Part shown: positions 1 to 12,833 of the stretch, piece after piece
Layout of the letters: each line of letters starts with the position of its first letter
How positions within the stretch are numbered: position 1 is the first letter of the stretch
DNA from: Haematobia irritans
Taxonomy: Eukaryota; Arthropoda; Insecta; Diptera; Muscidae
Direction: 5' to 3'
Assembly (NCBI RefSeq): GCF_050003625.1
Contig: NC_134401.1
Location: 63,767,242 to 63,831,241 of the forward strand
DNA length: 64,000 nucleotides
Notes under the pieces: generated by a model
The model's input: the letters and a program-made list of their open reading frames with translations, nothing else
The model's database searches: none
What the model was told of the DNA's origin: nothing
Program-made: the position numbers and the translations under genes

Positions 1-1671
1 TTCGTTGAATAACACAAAGAAACTGATGAAATTTCTCAAACATGGGTCGTTTCACTTAGCAACAAATAAGATTCCAAAATAGCAGCTCACATCTAACCTA
101 CTGACATTTGTTTTGCTTTTTTTTTCTTTTATTTCGGTAAAATATACCATTTTGAAAACAAAATGAAAAGCCTGTACATGCACTTGCATATCTTTAGAAA
201 TCGAAACACCTACGTGCCCATTCTCCGATATAGCAAGCGAGTAAATACATATGGCATCGTTTCCAATTTACCTTAGCCATAGAAATGCTTCAGCAAATAT
301 GTGCCGTAGACACACACTCTCAAAACTACAAAGTTGGTAGAGTATGTGTGTTGAGACTAGTTCGCATTGAATGTATGGATGTGTTTCCATCCAGTGTTTG
401 TTTAAAACGTATGTGGTTTAAGCCTGAATGGAAAAGCCCTGTTTGCATATATCTCACCGACACAGCCACACCACCATAAGATACAAATCCACACACACCC
501 ACATACAATATGCGAGAATGTATTTTATGTTACAACAGTTTTCCTTGTGGGATGAAACTACAGCAGTAGGGAGTTTAATTATGACTGGAATCGAAAGGAT
601 AACGACCGCCAGTGCAGGCAGGCGATGTAATAATTCTTGGAGAAAATGTATCGACTACCGAAGAGCCATATCGATGATACGTTCAAGAGTTTTAATTTTA
701 CTTGTAATCAGAATTATTTTTCAACCTTTCAACTTTTTTTTTTAACATTTGAAAAAGTTGGCCTTTCGGCTTCCTGATTTTTCAAAAATTTGTAGCTGTG
801 GCTAAACAGTATAATATGAAACATATGTATGTATCCCTTTAAGATTAATTTGTAAAATTTCCAAATAATGTTGTCTACAAAAACTCTCAGAATTACCACA
901 GAAATATTTTCATCCCATTCCCCTTTCGATTGAATGTCGACTGTTTCGCTAGAAGTCGATTTTGGCCAACGTCTAAAGTTTATTTAAGTCAAAGTTCAAA
1001 AATATCAAAAAACGATCAGTCAAATTGTCAAAAGTCGACTTTTTACGACAATTCGATTAGTCGATAAGCCGATAATAGGGCATATATTTTTACAAAAGAC
1101 CCACATCCCATTGTAAATCGATATTTTTGAAGAGGTTTTGCATTTCATCATATTATTATTAATATAAATTAGATTATTTCGACTTCGATGGGGATCTACA
1201 TAAACGAATATATTCGTGCATGTTTCACGGTTCACACCGAGTTGAGATGTTTTATTGTGACTTAGCCTAAGAGGAAACATTTTTTTAATTATTTTTACAT
1301 GCCTATGCTCTACAAAGCCTTTGTTTTTTCGTTTTTTCCTTGAAATTTATTTCAATAATATGACATATGTTTTGCAAAGAGTATGTTTAGTCAGAGTCTA
1401 TTCCAAATTAGAGGGATTCACAGGTCAAAAATTGAGGAAAACTTGTAAAACTTTTGAGGAAAACTTGTATTTTTGTATGGGGAAAACGACTCCTTTTGAA
1501 ATGCTTATAAAGGAAAAACCCCACAATATGCTTAGTGAGAACGTCGTATAAGTTGGACATTCACATATAAGCTAACACTTATTTTGAGGTTTTAACATTT
1601 TTGGTTTAAAGTTGTTTCTTGAATTAATAATATATTTCCTACGTTGATGTATATGATATAATTTTGATTTT
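1..1671. other. Intron or upstream sequence, no gene seen
   Basis: AT-rich sequence with short chance reading frames only. No domain, splice-consistent exon or clear element boundary was recognised. It is presumed to be intron of the nephrin-family gene, because the frame at 25267 needs an upstream exon. Confidence 0.5.
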
Positions 1672-3051
1672 AATACCCTCCACCATAGGATGGGGGGTAT
1701 ATTAACTTTGTCATTCCGTTTGTAACACATCGAAATATTGCTCTAAGACCCCATAAAGTATATATATTCTGGGTCGTGGCGAAATTCTGAGTCGATCTGA
1801 GCATGTCCGTCCGTCCGTCTGTTGAAATCACGCTAACTTCCGAACGAAACAAGCAATCGACTTGAAACGTAGCACAAGTAGTTGTTATTGACGTAGGTCG
1901 GATGGTATTGCAAATGGGCCATATCGGTATTGCAAATGGGCCATATCGGTCCACTTTTACGTATAGCTCCCATATAAACGGACCCCCAAATTTAGCTTGC
2001 AGACCCTATAAGAGAAGCAAATTTCATCTGATCCGGCTGAAATTTGGTACATGGTGTTAGTATATGGTCTCTAACAACCATGCGAAAATTGGTCCACATC
2101 GGTCCATAATTATATATAGCCCCCATATAAACCGATCCCCCGATTTGGCTTTCGGAGCCTCTAAGAGAAGCAAATTTCATCCGATCCGGCTGAAATTTGG
2201 TACATTGTTTTAGTATATGGTCTCTAACAACCATGCAAAAATTGGTCCACATCGGTCCATAATTACATATAGCCCCCATATAAACCGATCCCCAGATTTG
2301 GCTTGCGGAGCCTCTAAGAGAAGCAAATTTCATCCGATCCGGCTGAAATTTGGTAGATGGTGTTAGTATATGGTCTCTAATGACCATGCAAAACTTGGTC
2401 CACATCGGTGCATAATCATATATAGAGCCATATAAACCGATCGCCAGATTTGACCTCCGGAGCCTCTTGGAAGACCAAAATTCATCTGATTCAGTTGATA
2501 TTTGGCACGTGGTGTTAATATATGGCCTCAAACACCTATGCAGAAATTGGTCGAAATCGGTCCATGATTATGTATAGCCCCATATAGAACGATCCCCAGA
2601 TTTGACCTCCGGAGCCCCTGGAAGAGCAAAATTCATCGGATTCGGTTGAAATTTGGTACGTGATGTTAGTATATGGTATCCAACAACCATGCATGAATAG
2701 GTTCATATCAGTCCATAATTTTATATAGCCCCCATATAAACCGATCCCCAGATTTGACCTCCGGTGCCTTGTTGAGAAGCAAAATTCATCCGATCTGGTT
2801 GAAATTTGGTACAATTCTGGCTCCCTACATACCGTGCAAAAGTCCATATCGATTCGTAATTATTTGTAGACTTACATACCTTTTTGTCTAATATATACCA
2901 CGTGTGGACTAACTCACAAATTAGAAAACGATTTAAAATACCACAACCCAAGTAATTCGATTGTATATAACAGTCTTTCGTAGAAGTTTCTACGCAATCC
3001 ATGGTGTAGGGTACATAAGATTCGGCCTGGCCGAACTTACGGCCGTTTATA
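1672..3051 (+). mobile_element. DINE-1/INE-1-like element, family A, with six 153-bp tandem units
   Basis: Begins with a hairpin head (ATACCCTCCACC / GGGGGGTAT), then the GTCCGTCCGTCCGTCTG and TAACTTCCGAACGAAACAAG blocks typical of DINE-1-type elements. A tandem array follows, with starts of the ACCGATCCCC motif at about 1978, 2131, 2284, 2436, 2588 and 2739 (spacing 151-153). The end is a perfect hairpin, TTCGGCCTGGCCGAA, at 3021-3035. Known: DINE-1 elements are non-autonomous Helentron derivatives with tandem arrays and terminal hairpins. Long open frames on the minus strand are a side effect of the 51-codon period. Confidence 0.75.
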
Positions 3052-4166
3052 AACTGGCATTGTTTTAAACTGGCATTTATTTTAAGTAAACAGCTTTATT
3101 AATATATCGCAAAAAGAGAATAAAAACTCAACAAATGATATGGGGTTCCTAATTTTAATTTTTTAGAGATAGACTATGAGATATATATGGATAGGATATG
3201 AGATGTAAACTCTACTACGGCTTTGATCATGACCATCCTTTTTTTGGAGGACATTAATCAAAGGATTAATGCCATCTTAATGTTAAACATGTTTTACAGC
3301 CAAACCTTTCGGGTACAAAACTATGATAGCGATTGAAATCCTTTGCAGGGGCTATAAGAGTTTCGGGCGTCACCACTTCAATAGGCCGTTACTGTAAAGG
3401 CATATTCTAACTCTTGCAAAAATCCAAATATGGAGTTCCATAGGTGTGTGTGTGTGTGTGTGTGAACGACCGGTATGGAGTTATTATTGTTTTTCCTGCC
3501 TTGCTAGGCAAAAATTGTAATTGAAAGCCTTTCAGGATGCTTTTCATAAATACTCTGTAAAATCGGCCACAAACTATATACTCTATTGATTCCTAGTGGA
3601 ACATCAACAAACAATCGCAAGCACACATACATATCTATAAGCATGGAAATGCTAATCCAGCGGCGGACAAATCTGCTTAGGAGGCCTGATTTGGTAATTG
3701 TGGGGACTGAGGTATCATAGCCCTAGTATGAGTATAAAGTAGTAGGGAGTACATAGTTTTCATTCCAAATGTATGAATGATAGAATTTTTAGATCACAAT
3801 AATAAGTAAAAATATTGCAAAAACAGAAATATTAATTTTAGAATATATTGATAAGAAAAGTCAAGTTTTTTATGTTACAAAATTTTAAAATTCACAATGA
3901 ACGTAACTAAACTATAATGCAAACAAAGTAATGTTTATAATACTTTCTTTGCATAAAAGTTTAACTAATAGGTCGATAGCAATATCGTTGAGAGACTGAA
4001 CACATGGCTTTTGATTTATTTATTACCATGATTCTTGGAGAACTAATCAATTTCTTCGCTGGGATGCTAATAGACTCTCTATTTGTATGATATGGCCATT
4101 GGCTTTGAGGTTTTTGAGTTGTAATATAATCTTGCTATTAAATTGCAAATTGCGTCTTAAATGTAT
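3052..4166. other. Intron stretch with a GT microsatellite
   Basis: Holds a (GT)n run at 3444-3464 and otherwise unassigned AT-rich sequence. No exon was recognised. Confidence 0.5.
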
Positions 4167-4512
4167 AATTAGGTTACGTGAGGTTAGCTAAAGTGGCAGT
4201 CCGCTATTTTAGTCTCACTAGACTATTCTGTCAATTGTGATACCAAAGTGATGAAGTCTTATTACTCAGTGCTGCCCGATACCATGTTTCGTTCAATGAC
4301 AATGAACCTTCTCTTTATAGCGGACTCCAGACGGCGTTTCCCATTGCGGTGAAGCCACTTAGAGAAACTTTGAAACACTCAGAAATGTTACCAGAATTGC
4401 GGAGAGAAGATAATCCACCGCTGAGAAACTTTTTTGTGTCCGCTCGAAACTGGGATTGAACCCACGACCCTCTGTATGCAAGGCAGGCATGCTAACCATT
4501 GCATCACAGCGG
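4167..4512 (-). mobile_element. tRNA-derived SINE, full length, reverse orientation
   Basis: Reverse complement of the SINE at 22091-22435 and the same length (346 versus 345 bases). The TTAGGTTA-type tail is at the left, and the box-B complement (GGATTGAACCC) lies near 4452-4462. The tRNA-like head ends near 4512. A 6-bp ATGTAT flanks both sides (4161-4166 and 4513-4518) and may be the target duplication. Diverged, so older than the 22091 copy. Confidence 0.75.
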
Positions 4513-4518
4513 ATGTAT

Positions 4519-6225
4519 TCTTATGGCGATTGTCTGCTTCTTTGGCTCGAAATTAATACCATACTCATTTGTGGAAAAACAAAATCTTTGGAACCCTACA
4601 AGCTTTTTATGCTGTGTATGAAATTTTCACAGCTATTTTGGAAACATGCCACACGAAGTGATATCACCTTCACAAATTTCCCACTGGGACTTAGCCCAAT
4701 GCATCCATCTGCATTCTAACCCAACAGTCGTGAAAATGAATATTTCCTTTGTATTGTGGAGCACTTATGTGGGACAGTCAACAAGAAAGTGTTACAACAT
4801 TCATGGACTTGCGAGGGTGTGTCGCTTATATCGGTAGCGATTGCATATTCGGTCGATGTCCTTCTCTATGAACGATGCTGAAGCGTTGTGAGGGAACAAT
4901 GACTGAATGCATTTCCTCAACTTGCACATTCTCACATATACTCGTACTATCTATCCACTATTTGAATATATACTGTAGGGATATATAGCTCGTTGTTAAC
5001 CGAGTATGGTAAGAGGGCGTGAAGTTGAAATGTAATACCGCCAAACAGGTGAATCACTTTTAGAACGTCCGACATTTGACATCAATTTAAATTCGAATAC
5101 AAGAGCGTAGCTTACAAAGCCATTGAAATGCTTATGCTGACAGAGAAAAAGGATGGAAATATGAGAATTTATGCAAACTTGCATAAAATTGTTTTGTATT
5201 TCATATGACCCGGGAAATTATGAAAATATCAAATCATTTTATGATGACGGACTATTATGATGGCTATGAAAAGTCATTCATGCTTTCAAGGAAGTAAAAG
5301 ATTGAGGAAAGCCCTTGTGATCCGATTACAGTTTCTGTTGTAAATATGACACACCAAGAATGATATTTTATTATAACAAGTTTATTTGTCAGCTAAAATA
5401 CATCCTACAAAGAAAGAGTTAAGTTTCCTACAAATTGTTGTTGAAAACGTCTTTGACCTATATCATGTGAATAACCAAAAAAGTTTCCTAGAGTGTGACA
5501 CCCATATTTTAAGGGCACAAATCTTAGTTCGATGTGATCGGTTACAATAATTTCGATTTGCAATTTTTTGAATTTTGACAATATTAGTGAAAAACAGTAT
5601 TGTGTTTTTTTTTTTTTGTCTTGCGATGTAAAAAAGTCTATATGTAAATATGAACTACATTGCACACACAGAACATTTTATAAAAAATGAGCCAACGTCA
5701 CAATGAAATATCTTCATAAAGACAATGAAAATGTTAATGTTTATTATAAAATATTTCGTTATCTAATAAAAAATCAAAACAACAATTAATAGTTCCATTG
5801 ATAAGTCGGCTTAGTATTGCGAATATTTTTCTACCAATACTGGTAGAATACTCAGAAACACTATTTAATTGAAAACATATGAAGGGTTATATAGAAAAAT
5901 TCATGAAATCATTATTTTAAGATTATTGTATGCAAATGTTGACGGCGACTGCATCTTTAATGGTCCATCAGCTTAGTCTAATTTTTATATAACCTGTCCA
6001 TAATTGTCATCTTAGAAGAAGTACGATCCAATGATGCAATCAGCTGGATGCATTTTTAGCTTTTGCAATGCTTACGACTACACTCCAAAATCGACAATTC
6101 TTCTTGTTTACGTACCCATTGAGCCAAAAATCAAAAAGAAAATATCTATAAGAAGCGTGCGATGAACTTTCTTAACAGAGCACACATTTTCATAATAAAA
6201 TTCAATAATTTGCTACCGTTGTTCG
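4519..6225. other. Intron stretch, nothing assigned
   Basis: No repeat terminus, domain or exon signal could be supported. Chance reading frames are short. Confidence 0.5.
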
Positions 6226-7782
6226 TTTGTAAGTAGGGTTTTCTTTTTCCCTGACTTTTTCCATTCCCGGGAAAGCGGCAACTTTTTTTCGCATTTTCCC
6301 GGGACCCCGGTCAAAGGGAAACCTGCTTTGATGTGGCATACATTTAGACATTTGAATAAATTAGAAATCGCCTAAAGCTACGGTTATAAGGCGCTGTGTG
6401 GACAACTAACAATATATATATTGTGTTACGTCAGCCATAAATCATACTAAAATACGAAAAATTTTGTAATACAAAAAATTTGTACAATGGTTAAAACAGT
6501 TTCTTTCGGTATAGTTTTCGGAATGACACTATTAATATAGTGAGATTTTTCGTAACTGTTTGGAGATGAAAGATACTTATTTCGATTTCACCATCGTAAA
6601 ACGGGGTCACTATCGGTCAATATTCCCAAAAGGGAAACACTATCATACACTACCAAAATCCACTTAAACTAGATTTCAACTGGCATTTGCCTTATAAATA
6701 AGGGATTTAAAATCCACTTTTAATAGATTTCGAGCCTAATGTGTATGATGTATAAATTTGAAATTAAAGTAGCTATTTTAATAAAGGCTGGCATTTTCAT
6801 ATTTCATAAAAACATCCTTGCAATAATTATGAAATTTTGAAATTATACAATTCCAAACGTGGATTACATAAGGTAAAATGTCCCCAGCAAAAAAAGCGTC
6901 GCCAAAAAAGTAATGAAAATGTGCTTTTTGGATCCGGAAGTGGTGCAAAATTGACGCAGAAGCGATGAATTTAATATGGGCTTGTCATAGGACGGAAGTC
7001 CTGCATTTCAACAGCCGTTGCACTGAATTTGCATCACTTCTTTAGGTGTGATCGGAATTCAATGTTTTGGATGTAAATTAAAAAATTCTGTGATATTTTG
7101 TCAAATAAATAATTATTATAATTTTTTATAATTTTTAAGGGATTCTAAAGCTTCTCGGAAACGTTTGACCTCAAATATTTTCAAAAATGCACAATTTTTT
7201 CAGATTGGATTTATCATTTTTGTCGACAAAATTTAAATGATTTGTACCATTTTATGTATTCTTACTCTATTTTTAACATATTTGAAACAAAAAAAGTTAA
7301 AATTATCGATTAAAAGCATGGAAAAAACCATGTTATAAAAAATTAAATTAAATTAACTGGGTAGTTAAAATAAAGAAAATCATTGGGAGTGCATCTTCTG
7401 GAAGTGCTTTAAAGTTGTGGCTTTGGAAGAACTTCCAAATTTTTTTGCTGGGTCCCGTTGCTTTTAAAGCTCTACTCAGTCTACACATCTATCGGAATGT
7501 CGGTTTACAGAAATATGACAATCATAAATTAGGAAGTGCAATCTTCTTTCTAACAATTGGAAGCCCGTTAGAATCTGGGCTAGAACCCACGACTTTATAT
7601 GCCCCACAAGGTAACTACTACTACTTGGTACCATAGTCATTCACATTATACTTACAAAATTCTCTTTAACTAGATTTCAACTGTCATTTTCCATATAGAA
7701 CCCTCTTGTAAAGAAAATTTCCCGGCACTTCATTCCCGGGAATTCCCGGGGTCCGGTTCCCGGGAAAACCCCTATTTGTAAG
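6226..7782. mobile_element. hAT-type non-autonomous element with 8-bp target duplication
   Basis: The element spans 6234-7774. It is flanked on both sides by TTTGTAAG (6226-6233 and 7775-7782), an 8-bp duplication as expected for hAT elements. The ends are inverted: TAGGGTTTTC at the left against TAGGGGTTTTC read from the right. Subterminal blocks are rich in CCCGGG (6266-6310 and 7720-7770), unlike the AT-rich interior. There is no transposase frame. A separate CCCAGCAAAAAA element is nested at 6883-7452. Confidence 0.75.
6883..7452. mobile_element. Family C short element with CCCAGCAAAAAAA termini, nested in the hAT element
   Basis: The left end CCCAGCAAAAAAA and right end TTTTTTTGCTGGG are inverted copies. 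TC flanks both sides. The interior carries the GGGCTTGTCATAGGACGGA block found again at 30900-31130 and 47869-48386, and resembles a reverse copy within the mariner at 34372. Non-coding. Confidence 0.65.
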
Positions 7783-8424
7783 CCAATTCATGGGTAAATT
7801 GTAGAGCAAACTGAAGACTTTCGACAGTGCAAAAAACATGAAACGTGCTTAAGCTGTTTAAACCTCCTTTTTGTGGCCTTTATTGGTGCAAAGCGAGTTT
7901 TATTTATAATTTTGAATAAATGGTATTATTTTCGTTTTTTGAAAAAAACTTCAAAAACAAAATATCCTTAACGAAGAGAACGGAAATATTTTACAAAGGC
8001 AAATTAGGAAATACAAAAATTGATTAGTAAGTATTGAATACTAATCGTTCGGATTTTAGAATTGAAAATAATTTCAAAAATGACCGCATACTCAAAAAAG
8101 GTAAATTAAACCTTAAGTCTACTTTACCTGTAAATATTGTTTCGATAAACTGTTTATGAATTTGTCTTGTATATGGGAATAAATAATTGTTTTGAAAATA
8201 TTGTAATACATTTTTAAACGAGCCATGGTATGGACACACTAGGCAATTTTTTGACGAAAATGAGTATAAAACTTTCTTCCAGGATCATTTTTGAAATACC
8301 TGCTTACCGTTTTCGGAAAAATACTCCTATCGTGGTATTAAATACCCAATATACGCTTAAAATGTTTACTGGTTGAATGAATTCTTTTTTGATTTCTGTC
8401 ACATATTTGCCCAGTGTGACCGTA

Positions 8425-8700
8425 CCGTAAGTTAAGTAAAAACTAACATTTTGGGCGTTTTCGAATTGCTAAATTGGAAAATTTTTCTCAAAGAGAACAC
8501 AATATTCGAAGATTTACCACGTTTGTTCAAGTGCAGAAACTCCTTTGCTCTCCACACGCAATAAAATAATTCTTTCCTCCCAAACAAAATTTTAGACAAA
8601 CAAAGTTCGTTTCTCATTTGCTTTTCGCTGTAAAGAAGGTTTATTTGGAAGAAAAGTATATTCTTTTTGTGATTCTTTTCCACCATGCAAAAACAATTTC
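8425..8700. repeat. Interspersed repeat fragment, family E
   Basis: Carries AAATAATTCTTTCCTCCCA and AAATTTTAGACAAACAAAG; a recognisably related block occurs at 41513-41710. The leading CACGCAATAAAATAATTC is shared with the family D block at 31270. Boundaries are uncertain and it is non-coding. Confidence 0.4.
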
Positions 8701-8844
8701 ATAAAGACTAACTACCAAAAAACAATCTTTTCTGGCTAATTGCATTTTTCTCACTTTTTTTAGTTCTTAGCACCTTTTTCTGTAATACAAACAATGTAGA
8801 AGAAATTATTCGATATTATAATTTTTTTTTAATTTTACCTTTCA

Positions 8845-8925
8845 CCCGGACGGAGAATCGAACCGCGGATCATGTAATTTGTAAGCCAACACACTATCCA
8901 CTGAGCTATGTTGCTGTTATTGTCA
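8845..8925 (-). mobile_element. tRNA-like SINE head, second type, reverse orientation
   Basis: On the minus strand it has box A TAGCTCAGTGG (8898-8908) and box B GGTTCGATTCTCC (8852-8864), a spacing fit for an internal RNA polymerase III promoter. The 3' side does not pair with the 5' end as an acceptor stem, so it is not a tRNA gene. An A/T-rich run follows. The head sequence differs from the main SINE. Confidence 0.55.
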
Positions 8926-9014
8926 TCCATAGACAATTATCCATATAAGTTATATAGCATAGCTTGCGGCGCCCACGAGCCGATTAAACAAACTTTATTT
9001 AACAGAAACATACA

Positions 9015-9098
9015 TACCGTGGAACAGTGGTAACTACGTCCGCCTTACATGCCAAGGGTCGTGGGTTCGATCCCTCCTTCGACCGAACACCAAAAAGT
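9015..9098 (+). mobile_element. tRNA-derived SINE head fragment
   Basis: Box A-like TGGAACAGTGG at 9020-9030 and box B GGTTCGATCCC at 9064-9074, followed by CGACCGAACACCAAAAAG, the same junction as in the full SINE at 22091. The body and TAACC tail are missing. It stands head-to-head with the other SINE head at 8845-8925. Confidence 0.65.
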
Positions 9099-9109
9099 TT
9101 TTTTTACAT

Positions 9110-11757
9110 ATATTCCAGATATGTTCGGAATATTCCGAAAATATGTTCAACATTACATACAACTATATTAAATTTTTACTATGAACTGTAAAATATGTCT
9201 TATTAAAGACTTAAAGTCAGAAAAGAACAGTGCTTGATATAAACGAAATGGACTGTGTTGTTGGTTCAAAAGTATTTTTTTTTTTTTTTGGTTATTGAAA
9301 AAATAAAAATTTTGTAACAAACGATTTTTTTGGTGATAAAAGTTTAAAATTTTCGAAACAATTCAAAAAACTCTAACAAAAGAAACACCTTTTCGGTACA
9401 CTTTTCCCAAACGTTTTTTTTCTTGGCGTGTAAACTTTTGTGCTGTGGTTTAAGATTGTGTGCTCTTTTGAACTTGTAAGCCCTAATTTTTGGACCCAAA
9501 AAATCCAGAATAAATGTGATTTATTGATGTTGGACATGGCAAATATTCGATGTTAGTGTTTTTTGTCATATTATACGATATCGTTATTACTCAGAAAACA
9601 AGCATGCCTGGTTCCAAATATTTTTAACTAAAATTTCTGATATTCATTATGACCCTAAGAAGCGGAGAATTGAAGTGATAGCCTTAGGTTACAATTCTCA
9701 TTTAAATTTGAGTTTTGCGTACTTGATTCTAGGAAAGTCTTAATTTATTAAATTTTTAATTTTTTTCATTTTGTTTAAAAAAGTGGTAACGACGACTTAA
9801 ATTTCCAAATTCAGACTAGGTTTCAAGTCTTTAAAACAAAGTATTGAAAAATATGTGCTATTTTTGCTTTCGATTATTAATTTTCGAGTTTATTAATTTC
9901 GTAGTATTTTTCAGAATTATTAAAGCCAAGTTGACCTTAGTCAAACAGACTTTTCTTTCGTGTAAAGATACCTAGTTTTAGTTGAATCATTGAAAAGTTT
10001 ATCGAGAAACACTTTATACCAGGAAATTCAAGCCAAATTGGCATTTGTATTTTAAAGTCGTGTAATCTTTGGCCTTATGACAACATTTTTTTCAGTGCAT
10101 AACGCTTTAAGATGGCAATGCTTGTAAGAGCAAAATCCAGTCTGCCGAAACTGGGAAACTTATTGTCAATACTTCAAACATAAACTGCTCAAAAAGACAG
10201 TTCAACTATAGCTAAACCTCTCAAAAGTGGTCAATATTAGTGAGACATTTGCCATATTGTCACAATAAAAATTAGGCGTCCGTATGTACCCACAATATTA
10301 TTTTTAAAATCATTTTCTAATCGTATATTGTAGCAATCTCCAACCAAAGTAGAGGCGGAATGCGATTTGGCTTTTTTCTACGATAATTAACAACGAAAAT
10401 TTTTGTAAAAATCAGAAACTGTATCGTTTGATTTTATAGAAATTTTTTTCGGAAGGTTCAAGTGTAGTTCACTTTGGGTTGAGTGAATTACCCGAATTTA
10501 TTCTGATAATTGGCTGGTAGTTTTGCCGCAAGTAAAGGATGCTGATGAGGAATGTGGTAATTCCGAAACAGCTGTACATCCAACCATCTTGCAGTCTATA
10601 GGTCTTTGCCCAAATAAATTTGACAAACCTACTTTTCCTCTGTTGGTTAAGCTACACTTGTAGTTTAGTCAATGCATGGTTTTTAACAATAACGATTGAA
10701 AAGAAACCGACAACAACAAACAAAACGAAATTTAGAAACTTTCAAATGAAAATCATATAGCAGCAGACACCTTTTTCATTGTAACATAATACAAAGTGTA
10801 TGCAGTGCTTGTAGTCACACATTTGTATATTTTTGCATCGCCTTGACTTTTGTCCTATACATTTTTGTTGCCTTTGGAAGGAACTGTTATGACTGCCTTA
10901 CATACAACCTGAGCGAAGTCCATCATATGCATAAATTACCTTCTCGTGGACAAGAACATACACACATATATGTTACACAGCTACATATGTAAATGTATAT
11001 AAATGTTCGTACAAATGGTGTGTTGCTGTTGTGACTACGGACACAGATAGAGATCAGATAAGTAACTTGACAATTGCAAAGAGTTGTACATCGCAAACGC
11101 GTTTAACTGAATTATCCTGTTTCATGTCACTCTTCATTTGTAGCAAATATGTACATATTTGGAGCATGTAACGCGATGACTTTGACTTGTTATCATGTCA
11201 GTGTATATGTACATATACAGATGCTGATATTACGCCCATAGTATATATGTATGTGACTCGATAAGCGAACATAACAAAAACCCATAGAAAATACATCTGA
11301 ATTGTATAGGTATATAGGGTATACATCAATACACTTACAACTTAAGCCAAATTGTATCAGCAGCAACGTGAAAACTTTGTTCCAATAGTGGCATTGACTT
11401 TGACAAAGGTAATGACAAGCAACAAAGCACAGTCTTTAATCCATATTCACTTCACTTACATTTTTACGAGAGAATTGCCATAGACATCTAAACGTTCTTC
11501 TAAAATATGACCACAGGGATTATGTGGAATAAAAAATACCAGAGGATTTTTGTTTTCATTTTGAAATAATTTAAAGAGCCTCTATCAGTGGGGAAGTTAT
11601 ACAATTGTAAAATTAAATCATCAATAGCTGAAACTTGTATAATTGCGATTTAAGATATGAGAAATCACTTACAAGTAAGAAACCCCAATGTGGTATTGGT
11701 CTAAAAAGCTATCAATTTAAATGATAAATCCTATATCTTAGGATCCTCGCAGATTTT
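9110..11757. other. Intron stretch with one family G repeat
   Basis: A family G repeat lies at about 10470-10740: TGCAGTCTATAGGTCTTTGC, AAATAAATTTGACAAACC and CTCTGTTGGTTAAGCTACAC. Reverse copies occur at 26640-26910 and in the fold-back element at 51915. The rest is unassigned. Confidence 0.5.
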
Positions 11758-12833
11758 TATACCCTGCGCCACACTGTGGAACAGGGTATTATAAGTTAGT
11801 GCATATGTTTGCAACACCCAGAAGGAGACGAGATAGACACATGGTGTCTTTGGCAAAATGCTCAGGGTGGGCTCCTGAGTCGATATAGCCATATCCGTCT
11901 GTCCGTGAACACATTTTTGTAAAGTCTAGGTCGCAGTTTTAGTCCAATCGACTTCACATTTGGCACAAGTATGTGTTACTATAGTCAAGTGTACCAAATT
12001 TTTATTGAAATCGGCTCAGATTTAGATATAGCTCCCATATATATCTTTCGCCCGATATGGACTAATACAGTCCCAGAAGCCAGAGCTTTACCCCAATTTG
12101 GTTGAAATTTTGCACTAGGTTAGGTTAGGTTAGGTGGCAGCCCGGTGTATCAGGGTCACATTTTGCACTAGGAGTACAATTAGTAGTGTAGTCAAGTGTG
12201 CCAAATTTTATTGAAATCGGTTAAGATTTAGATATAGCTCCCATATATATCGTTCGCCCCATTTACACTCATATGATCACAGAGGCCAATTTTTAACTCC
12301 GATTTATTTGAAATTTTGCACAGGGAGTAGAATTAACATTGTAGCTATGCGTGCCAAATTTGGTTGAAATCCGTTCAGATTTAGATATAGCTCCCATATA
12401 TATGTTTTTTCTGATTTCGACAAAAATGGTCAAAATACCAACATTTTCCTTGTAAAATCGCCACTGCTTAGTCGAAAACTTGTAAAAATTACTCTAATTT
12501 TCCCAAACTTCTAATACATATAAATCATAAATAAATTTTTGCGAAGCTTCCTTAAAATTGCTGCAGATTTAAATGTTTCCCATATTTTTTTTACTAACAT
12601 TGTGTTCCACCCTAGTGCATTAGCCGACTTAAATTTTGAGTCTATAGATTTTGTAGAAGTCTATCAAATTCTGTCCAGATCGAGTGATATTTAAATGTAT
12701 GTATTTGGGACAAACCTTTAATTATAGCCCCCAACACATTTGACGGATGTGATATGGTAACGAAAATTTAGATCTACAAAGTGGTGCAGGGTATAATATA
12801 GTCGGCTCCGCCCGACTTTAGACTTTCCTTATT
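11758..12833 (+). mobile_element. DINE-1/INE-1-like element, family B, copy 1
   Basis: Hairpin head ATACCCTGCGCCACACTGTG...GGGTATTATAA, then TGCAACACCCAGAAGGAGAC, CTCCTGAGTCGATATAGCC and GTCCGTCTGTCCGTG, a layout very like Drosophila INE-1. Tandem units contain CAGATTTAGATATAGCTCCC. A terminal hairpin (GTCGGCTCCGCCCGAC) lies near the right end. Nearly identical to 27558-28744, apart from small indels and a 53-bp gain at 12107-12172 caused by a SINE insertion. Confidence 0.8.
12120..12159 (-). mobile_element. 40-bp, strongly 5'-truncated SINE insertion with 13-bp target duplication
   Basis: Inserted in the DINE-1-like element and absent from the copy at 28070. The insert reads TTAGGTTAGGTTAGGTGGCA and continues as the reverse complement of the 3' end of the SINE at 22091. 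It is bracketed by two perfect copies of ATTTTGCACTAGG (12107-12119 and 12160-12172). Confidence 0.85.

Noticed and set aside
1992..2531. 179-codon minus-strand open frame with repeats
   Set aside because: It is the tandem array of a DINE-1-like element; its 153-bp period keeps one frame open. No start context, and other copies are broken.
1672..3051. CRISPR-like array
   Set aside because: Units are about 153 bp, diverged and without spacers, in a eukaryotic genome; they are minisatellite units of a transposon.
8845..8925. Possible tRNA gene on the minus strand
   Set aside because: Boxes A and B are good, but the 5' and 3' ends cannot pair as an acceptor stem.
12120..12135. Interstitial telomere repeat (TTAGG)
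   Set aside because: It is the tail of a truncated SINE with its own target duplication.
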